21,295 nucleotides of DNA from positions 1 through 21,295 of IMG/VR virus record IMGVR_UViG_3300039191_000071; one strand, 5' to 3'. Source of the DNA: a virus. Position numbers and translations under genes: made by a program. The notes under the pieces were generated by a model. It saw only the letters and a program-made list of their open reading frames with translations. It did not search any database and had not been told where the DNA came from. This document shows, piece by piece, positions 7,169-16,126 of the stretch. How positions within the stretch are numbered: position 1 is the first letter of the stretch; each line of letters starts with the position of its first letter.

Positions 7169-7794
7169 ACCTTCCCGGCGGCGATAGCGCGCAGAACGCA
7201 CGCAACAGGCAGATCGAGAAGGCGGATCGGGAAAACGTGAAGCGCGCGCGCCAAAACGACATCAGCGGAACGATTAGGCTTCGCAGCCCTGACGGGACTT
7301 GGTGGACGCTGGCAGTGGATAATTCCGGCAATGTAAGCACAGGTGGCGCAGGCGGCGCGAGTTCAGCTTCATACGTCAACGTTAGCAACACAGACACATC
7401 GACAGATATAAACACCTCAAACTGGACGGACATTCCCTTTTCGGGGACGACAGACCACGTTGACGGCGATGATTACACTATCGCCTCAACGTCTATTACC
7501 GTCAAATTCGACGGCGTAGTTTCTGTGACTGCAAACGTTACACAAACAGGGTCAACGGCACGAACAAACGTCGGGATTCGGATTACTAAAAATAACAACA
7601 AAGTCAGTGGCATTGGGCAGTCTGGATATATTCGGGCGGCAAGTAATCACGACACATCTAGCAGCCACATCTACACTAGATTTAATGTTGAAGTAAATGA
7701 CGTGATCCGAGTTCAGGGCTTAACACGCGGTGCAGCGGGGGCAGTTACGCAGTTGAGAGGCCAAACATCTGTGATTATTGAACGGCGTGCGTGA
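7165..7794 (+). CDS. Second fibre-like virion protein with C-terminal jelly-roll-like domain, 209 aa
   Basis: Residues 1-50 are charged and helical (ARNRQIEKADRENVKRARQN), then a short 'SPDGTWWTLAVDNSGNVS' unit typical of phage fibre bases, then a Gly/Ser linker, and from about 70 a beta-rich domain (SVTANVTQTG..., IYTRFNVEVNDVIRVQGL) that resembles the C1q/TNF-like jelly rolls at the ends of some fibres. The C-terminus ends in a strand (TSVIIERRA). It is ATGA-coupled to the nozzle-like gene. It is probably a minor fibre or tail tip; the fold assignment is from strand pattern only. Confidence 0.55.
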   Translation: MNLPGGDSAQNARNRQIEKADRENVKRARQNDISGTIRLRSPDGTWWTLAVDNSGNVSTGGAGGASSASYVNVSNTDTSTDINTSNWTDIPFSGTTDHVDGDDYTIASTSITVKFDGVVSVTANVTQTGSTARTNVGIRITKNNNKVSGIGQSGYIRAASNHDTSSSHIYTRFNVEVNDVIRVQGLTRGAAGAVTQLRGQTSVIIERRA

Positions 7795-8128
7795 CTTAAC
7801 CGCGCTTCTCGCCAAAGCTATCAGGCGCGGGCCGCACACGGCAGACGAAATACAGGACGCCGTTAAGGCGGGCCGGATGCAAGTCTGGCCGGGGCAGCGT
7901 TCGGTTGCAATCACGCAGATATTCGACAGGCCAGGCAAAAAGGTTTGCCACGTACTTTGCGCGGCAGGCGACATCGCGGAGCTTGAGCAAATGGAGCAAG
8001 CGGCGGCGATCTGGGCAAAGGCGCAGGGCTGCACGGCAATGACACAAAACGGGCGGCGCGGCTGGCGGCGTATTCTAAATAAACGCGGCTGGCGCGAAAC
8101 CACCGTCACAATGGAAAGGTCACTTTAA
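7787..8128 (+). CDS. Small GNAT-like phage protein, 113 aa
   Basis: I chose the GTG at 7787, which overlaps the preceding TGA (7792-7794); a TTG at 7778 is an alternative. The product follows a pattern repeatedly seen in podoviruses: a central VCHVLCAAGDIAELEQMEQ region, then AKAQGCTAMTQNGRRGWRRI and a final KRGWRETTVTMER, which corresponds to the acetyl-CoA-fold core (strand, helix, GR.GW, strand) of GNAT-related proteins. No catalytic residue can be identified and the virion-gene context suggests a structural or host-modifying side role. The stop overlaps the next ATG by one base. Confidence 0.6.
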   Translation: MRDLTALLAKAIRRGPHTADEIQDAVKAGRMQVWPGQRSVAITQIFDRPGKKVCHVLCAAGDIAELEQMEQAAAIWAKAQGCTAMTQNGRRGWRRILNKRGWRETTVTMERSL

Positions 8129-8586
8129 TGGTTGACGGATTATCAGGAAGCGAATCAACGCAAGCGTCGGTGCCTAAGTATATCGAGGACGCTTCAAAGG
8201 ACGCAATCGGCCTTGCACAAGGTCGCAACAAACTGGGGTTTGCGCCATTTTACGGGCCAGAGGTAGCTGCGTTTAACCCCATGCAGATGCAGGCAATGGA
8301 GGGTAGCAACCTTATGGCGCAGTCTTTGGGGCTACCCACGCAGCAACAGCAAATGCCAGCGCCAACAGACTTTGGAGGCGGCATTTTAGGTCATTCCTCA
8401 CAGCCTCTTTACCAAAACAACATGGATATGTTTCAGAAGGCAAACCCGGATCTTTTCGCGGCCCTTCGAGCGCTGACGGGCGGCGGGATGGACCCGCAGG
8501 GGGCGCAGCAGGGGCAACCTATGGCAAACGCCGGGCCAGCGCGCTTCGGTGAACCGGGTTACTTCATGGAGGGGAGGGATAAGTAA
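8128..8586 (+). CDS. Virion-associated protein of unknown role, 152 aa
   Basis: AAAGG (8114-8118) lies upstream of an ATG overlapping the previous stop. The N-terminal half (SVPKYIEDASKDAIGLAQGR, then FAPFYGPEVAAFNPMQMQAM) is like the beginning of long internal or tail proteins of podoviruses. The rest is low-complexity, rich in Gln, Gly, Pro and Met. In other phages a segment of this kind is followed in the same chain by a 'DPYMNP' region, which here is in the next gene. Its stop is directly followed by that gene's ATG. I infer a minor virion protein; the biochemical function is not visible. Confidence 0.6.
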   Translation: MVDGLSGSESTQASVPKYIEDASKDAIGLAQGRNKLGFAPFYGPEVAAFNPMQMQAMEGSNLMAQSLGLPTQQQQMPAPTDFGGGILGHSSQPLYQNNMDMFQKANPDLFAALRALTGGGMDPQGAQQGQPMANAGPARFGEPGYFMEGRDK

Positions 8587-9596
<1,010 letters not shown>

Positions 9597-9597
<1 letters not shown>

Positions 9598-9962
9598 TGG
9601 GCATCCTCAATATGTTTCAGCAACCGCCGCAGCAGCAACAATCGCAGGGCCAGCGGGGCATAGACCCCCAAGCGTTGCAGGCATTGCAGCAAAGCAACCC
9701 CGCGCTTTACGACGTCATTACGCAGATGATGGGCGGCCAACAGCAACCGCCCGAACAGCCTAGCTATGGTGGCTTTACTAACGGCCTTGATATGCTCAAC
9801 GGCGGCGGGCCGGGCGCAAGCGGGCCGGAGTTTTCTGGCGGCTTTCGCGGATTCAGTGGCATTGGCGATATGTTCGATGGCGGCGGCATGGGCAAGTCGG
9901 GCGGCGCGTTTGAAGGCGGCGGGAACCTTTCCAAAATCGGCAACTTCTTTAAAGGAATGTGA
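9597..9962 (+). CDS. Gln/Gly-rich virion-associated protein, 121 aa
   Basis: The first half is Gln-rich (PPQQQQSQGQRGIDPQALQA), with one helix SNPALYDVITQMMGG that echoes SNPDLF-like NPDLFAALRALTGG in the 152-aa gene at 8128. The second half is Gly/Phe/Met-rich and probably disordered (FSGGFRGFSGIGDMFDGGGM). It is overlapped at both ends by the neighbours (1 bp upstream; its TGA 9960-9962 lies just before the transglycosylase ATG). It is likely a small structural or assembly partner of the adjacent ejection proteins; no known domain is seen. Confidence 0.55.
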
Positions 9963-9964
9963 TC

Positions 9965-11590
9965 ATGGGCTATCTTGACTCGCTGATCCAGTCTGAAAGT
10001 GGCGGGAATTGGGGTGCGCAAAATAGCGAAATGGGCGCTGGCGGGAAGGCTGGACACTTTGGCCGCGTGCAGTTTGGGCAGGCCCGGCTGCAAGACGCAA
10101 TGAACGCAGGGGCCATTCCACAAGGCGTAACGCCACAGCAGTTTATGGCGTCCCCTGAATTACAAGTGGCGGCGGAAAACTGGCACTTTGCGGACTTAGA
10201 AAAGAACCTTGGCCCACTGGTCGGATCGGTCGTGAACGGCAGGGCGCTAGACATGGGGTCCCTGGTCGCAATGGGGCATCTCGGCGGCGCGGGCGGCGCG
10301 CGGAAATACGTGCAGACCGGCGGGCGCTATAATCCGTCTGATTCATTCGGGACCAGTCTTTCGGACTACGCGGGCGCGCATGGCGGTCAATCGCGCGGGG
10401 CGCCACAGGGCGGCGCAGTGAGCACACAGGGAGCGGACACAATGGAACAACCGGGCGGACTTCTGGGCCGATTCAAGCCAGCCGAAGAAAATGTCGGCGG
10501 ATTGCTGGGCATGATTTTCAAGAATATGTCGCCGGATCGTGCCGACAGTATCCGCGCAGGTCTGGCAGGGATGCAGGGCGTCAACAACCAAGGCGTCTAC
10601 AATGCTGCCATGGGCCGCATGGATGGCCGCAGGGCATCGGCGGCAGGGGATACTCAGTTCGGTCGCGATACAGCCCTACAGCAGCAGCGCATCGACGCTG
10701 ACAGCGCCAAGAGGCAGGCCGAGCAACAACGCGCGGCGCAGATGCGCGCACAGGCGCGCGGATGGATCGAGCAGAACAGCCCGCAACACCTGGGCGCGTT
10801 TGACGGTGGCGCGATAAGCGTGGAGCAAGTCTACAAGGCGGCGAATCCACAGGTTGATCCGATGGACGCAATCGCTCTTCAGCAAGCTACCGTAAACTTG
10901 GATCAATCAACCTTTGATCTCAACGCAGACAGAAACGCACCACCCGAAACGCCAAGCCCCACCTCTACGATTGGCAAGCTGCAAGGCGATTTGGCGGCGG
11001 GCCTTATCAATCAAGAGCAATACGATGTGGCGCTGTCGAATATGGCTCCTCCGGGCATGACAATCGAAAGCGACGGCCAAGGCGGCTTTAGGATGGTTCA
11101 AGGGCAGGACGCGGGCGCAGGCACCCCGACAGAGCGGCAATCGATGCTTGCCCTCTTTGGTGGCCTTATGGATGAAACCATGCCTGAAATTTCACGTATG
11201 GAACAAGACCCTAGCTTTAATCCTGCCAGCTTGGGGGAGGGTATGGCTGCCAATACTGGATGGCTTGGCAATTACTTGCGGTCGCCGACAGGGCAGAGAT
11301 ACCAAGGGCTACAGCGCCAGTGGGCCGAAGGTGTTTTGCGCATCCAGACAGGCGCGGCGGCAACGCAGGACGAAATTAACCGTGTCATGGGAACTTACTT
11401 TCCTGTGCCGGGGGATACAGCGGAAACAATCGCGCAGAAATCACAGCAGCGTGACGCGTTTGCACGTTCCCTTGTGCCGGGATCTGGCGGCAATTTGACC
11501 GCACCAGGCGGCGCTGGCGACAGGCCCGCGATTGGAAAGACTTCGCCCCAACGGTTCAAGTTTAACCCTGAAACGGGAGCGATTGAATGA
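9965..11590 (+). CDS. Internal virion/ejection protein with N-terminal lytic transglycosylase domain, 541 aa
   Basis: ATG 9965 is preferred over the upstream GTG 9959 because AAAGGA (9951-9956) stands 8 nt before it. Residues 1-140 form a phage peptidoglycan-hydrolase domain: IQSESGGNWG (8-17) with catalytic-type Glu11, GHFGRVQFGQARLQDAM (30-46), MGHLGGAGGARKYV (103-116) and NPSDSFGTSLSDYA (123-136). The remaining 400 residues are Gln/Ala/Asp-rich, largely helical and without membrane spans. Such proteins travel in the head or tail and locally degrade the cell wall at DNA entry, as T7 gp16 and P22 gp4 do. Stop overlaps the next ATG (ATGA). Confidence 0.8.
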   Translation: MGYLDSLIQSESGGNWGAQNSEMGAGGKAGHFGRVQFGQARLQDAMNAGAIPQGVTPQQFMASPELQVAAENWHFADLEKNLGPLVGSVVNGRALDMGSLVAMGHLGGAGGARKYVQTGGRYNPSDSFGTSLSDYAGAHGGQSRGAPQGGAVSTQGADTMEQPGGLLGRFKPAEENVGGLLGMIFKNMSPDRADSIRAGLAGMQGVNNQGVYNAAMGRMDGRRASAAGDTQFGRDTALQQQRIDADSAKRQAEQQRAAQMRAQARGWIEQNSPQHLGAFDGGAISVEQVYKAANPQVDPMDAIALQQATVNLDQSTFDLNADRNAPPETPSPTSTIGKLQGDLAAGLINQEQYDVALSNMAPPGMTIESDGQGGFRMVQGQDAGAGTPTERQSMLALFGGLMDETMPEISRMEQDPSFNPASLGEGMAANTGWLGNYLRSPTGQRYQGLQRQWAEGVLRIQTGAAATQDEINRVMGTYFPVPGDTAETIAQKSQQRDAFARSLVPGSGGNLTAPGGAGDRPAIGKTSPQRFKFNPETGAIE

Positions 11591-13605
11591 TCGAAATTGA
11601 AATGCCAGACGGCACGATTGAGGAGTTTCCCGAGGGGACTAGCCGGGAGGTGATGGAGAATGCGCTTGCCCAATACAAAACACAGGGAGGCATGGGGTTC
11701 CCGGTTACGCCACAAGGCGGGTCTGCGACCAACAGCGCTGCCGTTGCTGAATTGGGCAGCAGCATCGGCAGCGCATTTGACGGTGCCGTAGAAGGTGCCA
11801 AATTTAACCTTGGGGACAACCTTTCTGGTGTGCGTTCGGCGTTGATGGGAGTGCAGGCCCAACCGGACGGAACCAGCACCTTTGGCGATTATTCCGGCAC
11901 AATGGGCAGTCGGTATGTGGAAGGCAGGGACGCAGAGCGCGCGCGGCTTGGGCGGTCACGGGATGCTAACCCAGCATCCTTTGGCGCTGGAAATATTGGC
12001 GGCATGGTCGGCACGTCTTTGGCGGCTTTGCCCGCCGCGACAGGCAAAGGGCTTCTCGGCACTGTGCTGCGCGGCATGGGCATCGGAGGGGTTGAGGGAG
12101 CGATTGCGGGCGCGGGCAGTGCGGACGGCGTAGAAACGGGCAAGAATGCTGCAATGGGCGGACTGCTGGGGACGATTCTTGGTGGCGCCGCTCCCGTTGG
12201 GGTCGCCGCCGGATCAAGGGTGGCGCGCGGCGTATCTGACCCAATTTCAGGCCTATTTGACATGGCCCTAAACCGCGCCAACACGGGCAAGGCAAACCGC
12301 GCAATTGCATCTACATTCGAAGGCAGCGGGAGACAGCCAAGCCAAGTTGCGGACGATCTGGCCCGCGCGCTTAGTGATGGGCAACCTGAATTTCGCTTAA
12401 TGGACGCCCTTGGGATGTCGGGCCAGCGCACGGCAAACGGCATTGTGCGCGGTGGTGACAGCGACGCAGCGCGCGAGATTGCGGAGTTTTTGGAAATGCG
12501 GCAGCGGGGCCAGCCCGAGCGCGTCGGCGGGTTTGTCGATGATGCTTTCGGGATGCAAGGCAGAACAGCAGCCCAAGCCGAGGACAGCATGAGGGCCGAG
12601 CGATCAACTGCGGCGGACCGAGACTATGGCGCGGCGCGGGGCAATGCTGCGCCGGTGGACGTGCGCGGCGCAGTGAGCGCGATTGACGACCGCATCGGCG
12701 GGATGCAGGGCAGCGGCGTTACAGGTGACGGCATCGACGCCAAGCTGGCCGGGTATCGGCGCAGGCTTGTGGCAGAAAGATCGCCTGATGGCGAAATCTC
12801 GCGCGAGTTGAGCGATTTTGACCGCGTTTTGGGCGTCAAGCAATCGGTGCAGGATGATATTGGCGCGGCTGTTCGCGCGGGCCGAAACAACGAGGCGCGC
12901 GAGTTGGGCAAGCTGATGAACGAACTGGACGGCGCGCTGGAGCAATCATCTGACATGTATCGCGCCGCAAATGACGGGTTCCGCACGCGGTCGCAAGAAA
13001 TAGGCGCAATCAACGAGGGCGCGGGGATGATGCGCGGAGGACGTCGGGCAACGGACACGACGCAGCAATTTGGGGCCATGACGCCTGACCAGCAGCAAGC
13101 CGCGCGCTTTGGATACGGCGACAGGCTGCAAGCGCAGATCGAAGCCAATAAAGCACCAACGGCGAACCGTGCCAAAACAGTAAGCAGCCCTAAGATGGAT
13201 GCGGAGGCGCGGGCCATGGCGCTTGACCCAGAGCAGTATGCGCGCCGTCTCGGGCGGGAAGGCACCATGTGGGAAACGCAGAATACCGCTCTTCGCGGGT
13301 CCAAAACCGCTGACAATCTGCAAGACATAGAGCGCGCCAATTCGGCGTCCGGCGGGCTACTGGCTGCGGCCCAAAAGGGCGCCAACTTCCAGATGGGCGA
13401 TGCTGTCGCTCAAATCATGGCAACGCTCGGCCCAGCTGCAAGGGGGCAAACCGAGGCAACGCGCCAGCTTATCGCAAGGGCGTTGCTTTCCACAGACCCA
13501 ATGGCGGCTCTCGCGCCCGCCTTGCGTCAAGATGCCAGTGGACAGATTCAGCGGCGGGTTATTGAGTCAATCGTTCGGAATACGGCGCGGCCCGCTCTAA
13601 ATTAA
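11587..13605 (+). CDS. Large DNA-ejection/internal virion protein, 672 aa
   Basis: The protein opens with IEIEMPDGTIEEFPEGTSRE (2-21), a short domain common at the start of podoviral ejection proteins. Residues about 132-210 are Gly/Ala-rich and hydrophobic with small-residue spacing (GGVEGAIAGAGSADG, GGLLGTILGGAAPVGVAAG), suited to membrane insertion. The rest is a long helical Arg/Glu/Gln/Ala-rich region with many DR and RAER units. This architecture suits a protein that leaves the virion to help form the trans-envelope channel. It is ATGA-coupled to the transglycosylase gene and overlaps the minus-strand gene tail-to-tail by 9 bp. Role is inferred from architecture and neighbours. Confidence 0.7.
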   Translation: MIEIEMPDGTIEEFPEGTSREVMENALAQYKTQGGMGFPVTPQGGSATNSAAVAELGSSIGSAFDGAVEGAKFNLGDNLSGVRSALMGVQAQPDGTSTFGDYSGTMGSRYVEGRDAERARLGRSRDANPASFGAGNIGGMVGTSLAALPAATGKGLLGTVLRGMGIGGVEGAIAGAGSADGVETGKNAAMGGLLGTILGGAAPVGVAAGSRVARGVSDPISGLFDMALNRANTGKANRAIASTFEGSGRQPSQVADDLARALSDGQPEFRLMDALGMSGQRTANGIVRGGDSDAAREIAEFLEMRQRGQPERVGGFVDDAFGMQGRTAAQAEDSMRAERSTAADRDYGAARGNAAPVDVRGAVSAIDDRIGGMQGSGVTGDGIDAKLAGYRRRLVAERSPDGEISRELSDFDRVLGVKQSVQDDIGAAVRAGRNNEARELGKLMNELDGALEQSSDMYRAANDGFRTRSQEIGAINEGAGMMRGGRRATDTTQQFGAMTPDQQQAARFGYGDRLQAQIEANKAPTANRAKTVSSPKMDAEARAMALDPEQYARRLGREGTMWETQNTALRGSKTADNLQDIERANSASGGLLAAAQKGANFQMGDAVAQIMATLGPAARGQTEATRQLIARALLSTDPMAALAPALRQDASGQIQRRVIESIVRNTARPALN

Positions 13606-13806
13606 AGAGTATCCAATCCACGCGCCGGGCAGCGCAGCGATAAACGGTAGAATGAAGCAGAAATAAACCCACATCGGCAAATCATTCTGCGAAACACCCT
13701 GCTTTTCAAGACGAACCGAAGTAATCGCCGCGACAACGAAAGCAGCGCAAACCGCATTCGCCACAATTACAGCGCAGATGACCTGCAAGAACATGCTCAA
13801 ATCCAT
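13597..13806 (-). CDS. Small two-helix membrane protein on the opposite strand, 69 aa
   Basis: This is the only minus-strand gene, and it fills most of the gap between the ejection protein and the portal, where the plus strand has no gene. It has a hydrophobic helix at 5-29 (FLQVICAVIVANAVCAAFVV) and another at 46-67 (VYFCFILPFIAALPGAWIGY), with a charged loop VRLEKQGVSQND, which predicts both ends outside the cytoplasm. The upstream ribosome site is weak. Start at Met1 is used; Met5 is possible. It ends 9 bp inside the end of the plus-strand ejection gene. It could be a moron (superinfection exclusion), a lysis modulator or a holin-like protein; no family is recognised. Confidence 0.55.
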   Translation of the reverse strand: MDLSMFLQVICAVIVANAVCAAFVVAAITSVRLEKQGVSQNDLPMWVYFCFILPFIAALPGAWIGYSLI

Positions 13807-13862
13807 CCGCTAATCATGCCCCAAGCCGGGCGATCAAGCAATGCGGAACACACAAACCCACG

Positions 13863-13889
13863 GCCTTCTGTTTTTCAGGGGGCTTTTTT
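13863..13889 (+). terminator. Terminator-like hairpin directly before the portal gene
   Basis: GCCTTCTG (13863-13870) pairs with CAGGGGGC (13876-13883) around a TTTTT loop, giving 8 pairs including two G-U, followed by six T residues (13884-13889). It lies only 6-12 nt before the portal start, leaving no room for a promoter after it. The 3' arm contains the ribosome-site-like AGGGGG (13877-13882), so the hairpin may also hide that site. Confidence 0.65.
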
Positions 13890-13890
13890 A

Positions 13891-13905
13891 ATGGAATGCC
13901 CATGA
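13891..13905 (+). other. Four-codon mini-ORF (MECP) overlapping the portal start
   Basis: AGGGGG (13877-13882) is 8 nt before an ATG at 13891, which opens the tiny frame ATG GAA TGC CCA TGA. Its TGA (13903-13905) overlaps the portal ATG at 13902 (ATGA). It could couple translation into the portal gene or be a chance arrangement. Confidence 0.3.
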
Positions 13906-15875
13906 AAACAGATATGAAAATCAGCGATCAGGTGCAATCCACTGTCAAAGAGCAGGTGGAGGCCGCCCGCGAATTCATCCAGGCGGACGTAGCGCCGGAC
14001 CGCATCAAGGCGGACCGGTATCGAAACGGCGAGGTTGATATTGGACACGAGGACGGCAGATCTCGCGTTGTCGCAACGCCGGTATCTGACACGATCCGCG
14101 CCGTGAAGCCCGCGCTCATGCGGCTTTTTTTGCAGTCTGACCCGGTGGAGTTCGTGCCGGAAAGCGCGCAATCGGTGCAATCTGCTAAGCAGCGCACGCA
14201 AATGGCCCGCTATATCTTTGAGCGCGAGGGCGGGTTTATGGTCCTGCATGACGTTTTCGATGATGCGCTCGTCAAAAAGGTCGGCATTGCCAAGGTATCT
14301 TGGGACGAAAAAGAAGAAATCGAGTTTGACGAATATACAGGCTTGTCGATGGAGGCCGCTTACTACATTTCTCAGCAGCCCGAAATCGAGGTAGAAAGCG
14401 CTACGCAAGAACCAGACGGCAGCGTGTCCATGAAGGTATCGCGCACGACCGACAAGGGCCGCATATCCATTGTCGCGCTACCGCCCGAAACGTTCTTTGT
14501 AAACGCTGAGGCTAAAAGCCTTGAGACTGCCAGCGTATGCGGCCACGCAGAAAATCAGACGGTCAGTGACTTGGTGGCATTAGGCTTTGATTTAGAGGAA
14601 GTCGAGGGACTGGATTCGGACGATCTCGATATAGAATCTGACGAGCGATTCTTGACAGAAGAAGTCGAATCTACTGACCCCCTTATGAAGCGGGTGCTTG
14701 TTACTGAGGCCTATATGGATGCCGACATTGAAGGCACCGGCGTTCCGCGAAAATACAAGTTTATCCTGGGCGGCACTTCATTCAAAGTGCTGGGCTATGA
14801 GCCCTGCGATGCGGTCCCGTTTGCAATTTTCGAAGTTGATCCAATCCCGCACAGCTTCTTTGGCCGCTCTCTGGCCGAGTTGCTCTTGCAGGACCAAGAC
14901 GCGGCAACATCGATGCAGCGCGGCGTGATCGACAGCATTAACATGGCGAACACCCCGCGTGTTGTGGCGGTGAAGGGGCAGGTGGACGTTGACAGCCTGA
15001 TGAACAACGAGACGGGCGGTATAATCTGGGCCGACCGCCTAGATGCTGTGCGTGAATTTTCTATGGGCAACGGTGCGACAATGGCCCTGCCTGCCATGCA
15101 GTACCACCAGCAGCGCTTAGAGGCTAAGACAGGCGTGCAGGGCGTCGGCATGGGCCTTGATGCGGACGCGCTGCAGAACCAGTCGGCAACATCCGCGAAC
15201 ATCGCTGAGCGGGCCGCTATGGGCCAGACAGAGCTTATCGCCCGCACGCTGGCCGAAGGCGGGATGAAACAACTGTTCAAGCTGGTTGATGCCCTTGTGC
15301 GCCAGCATCCCGACCAGAACAAAATGATGCAGGTCAGTGGTGAGTTTGTGGAAGTCGATCCCCGGTCATGGTCGGCAGATGCGGACGTGACTGTGAATGT
15401 CGGCCTTGGCACCAATCGCACCGAAGAACGTGCGGCGGCCATGGGGTCAATGGTCCAGATGCAGATGAATATGTTTCAGACGCTCGGGCCAGACAATCCG
15501 CTTGTGGGCCTAGCCGAGATCCGCGCGGGCATCGCTGACTATTATCGGATGATGGGTATCTATGACGTGTCGTCTTTCGTCAAGCCGTTCGGTCAGCGCG
15601 AAATGCAAATGATGGCGCAGCAACAGCAGCAACAGCCACCGCAACAACAATCAAACCCTCTGGCTGAAGCTGAGATGATTAAAGCGCAGTCGAAAGAGAA
15701 AACCGACGCGGGCAAGCTGATGCTGGAAGGCCAGAAGGCGAAGATGGACGATGACTTCCGCCGCGATGAAATGGCGCAGGATCGCGTCATGGAAGCCGTC
15801 AAATTGCTTGGCGAATACGGAATTCAGGTCAATCAGCAGCAGCTTGCGCAAGAGCAGGCCATGCCGCGCTATTGA
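13902..15875 (+). CDS. Portal protein, P22/SU10-like, 657 aa
   Basis: The chain has portal-type landmarks: a charged helical N-terminus (KEQVEAAREFIQADVAPDRI), a segment RLFLQSDPVEFVP, RKYKFILGGTSFKVLGYEP, and the long-helix/wing region with FGRSLAELLLQDQDAATSMQ, IDSINMANTPRVVAVKG and AGIADYYRMMGIYD. The C-terminus is Gln/Glu/Lys-rich with two Gln runs (QQQQQQPPQQQ) and a helical tail, like the barrel region of P22-family portals. It forms the dodecameric vertex through which terminase pumps DNA. TGGA (13892-13895) lies 6 nt before ATG 13902; ATG 13896 is an in-frame alternative. A terminator-like hairpin immediately precedes it. Confidence 0.9.
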   Translation: MKTDMKISDQVQSTVKEQVEAAREFIQADVAPDRIKADRYRNGEVDIGHEDGRSRVVATPVSDTIRAVKPALMRLFLQSDPVEFVPESAQSVQSAKQRTQMARYIFEREGGFMVLHDVFDDALVKKVGIAKVSWDEKEEIEFDEYTGLSMEAAYYISQQPEIEVESATQEPDGSVSMKVSRTTDKGRISIVALPPETFFVNAEAKSLETASVCGHAENQTVSDLVALGFDLEEVEGLDSDDLDIESDERFLTEEVESTDPLMKRVLVTEAYMDADIEGTGVPRKYKFILGGTSFKVLGYEPCDAVPFAIFEVDPIPHSFFGRSLAELLLQDQDAATSMQRGVIDSINMANTPRVVAVKGQVDVDSLMNNETGGIIWADRLDAVREFSMGNGATMALPAMQYHQQRLEAKTGVQGVGMGLDADALQNQSATSANIAERAAMGQTELIARTLAEGGMKQLFKLVDALVRQHPDQNKMMQVSGEFVEVDPRSWSADADVTVNVGLGTNRTEERAAAMGSMVQMQMNMFQTLGPDNPLVGLAEIRAGIADYYRMMGIYDVSSFVKPFGQREMQMMAQQQQQQPPQQQSNPLAEAEMIKAQSKEKTDAGKLMLEGQKAKMDDDFRRDEMAQDRVMEAVKLLGEYGIQVNQQQLAQEQAMPRY

Positions 15876-15886
15876 GGAAGGCCGCA

Positions 15887-16126
15887 ATGAACACAGAACA
15901 AAAGGCCATCACCGCCAAGAGGTTGATGGACGACGAAGGCTTGCAAATGGCCTTCGCAGAAATTCGAGACACTGCAACAGCGGTGTTTCTGAATACGGCC
16001 TCGACACAAGAGGACCGTGAGCAGGCGCACCAAGACGTGCGCGCAATAGAGGCAATCCGCAATCGCTTTGGGCTTTGGTCCGACGCCAAGAAAATTGCGG
16101 ACAAAAGGAAAAGGTCTGCACCGTGA
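15887..16126 (+). CDS. Small helical hypothetical protein between portal and scaffold, 79 aa
   Basis: ATG 15887 follows GAGGAAGG (15874-15880 region) at good spacing; an earlier TTG at 15872 is less likely. The product is helical and charged (ITAKRLMDDEGLQMAFAEIR, then EDREQAHQDVRAIEAIRNR), ending in a basic KKIADKRKRSAP. I have seen this small protein in the same place in other podoviral genomes but know no function. Overlap of its TGA with the scaffold GTG indicates coupling, so an assembly-related role is plausible. Confidence 0.6.
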   Translation: MNTEQKAITAKRLMDDEGLQMAFAEIRDTATAVFLNTASTQEDREQAHQDVRAIEAIRNRFGLWSDAKKIADKRKRSAP

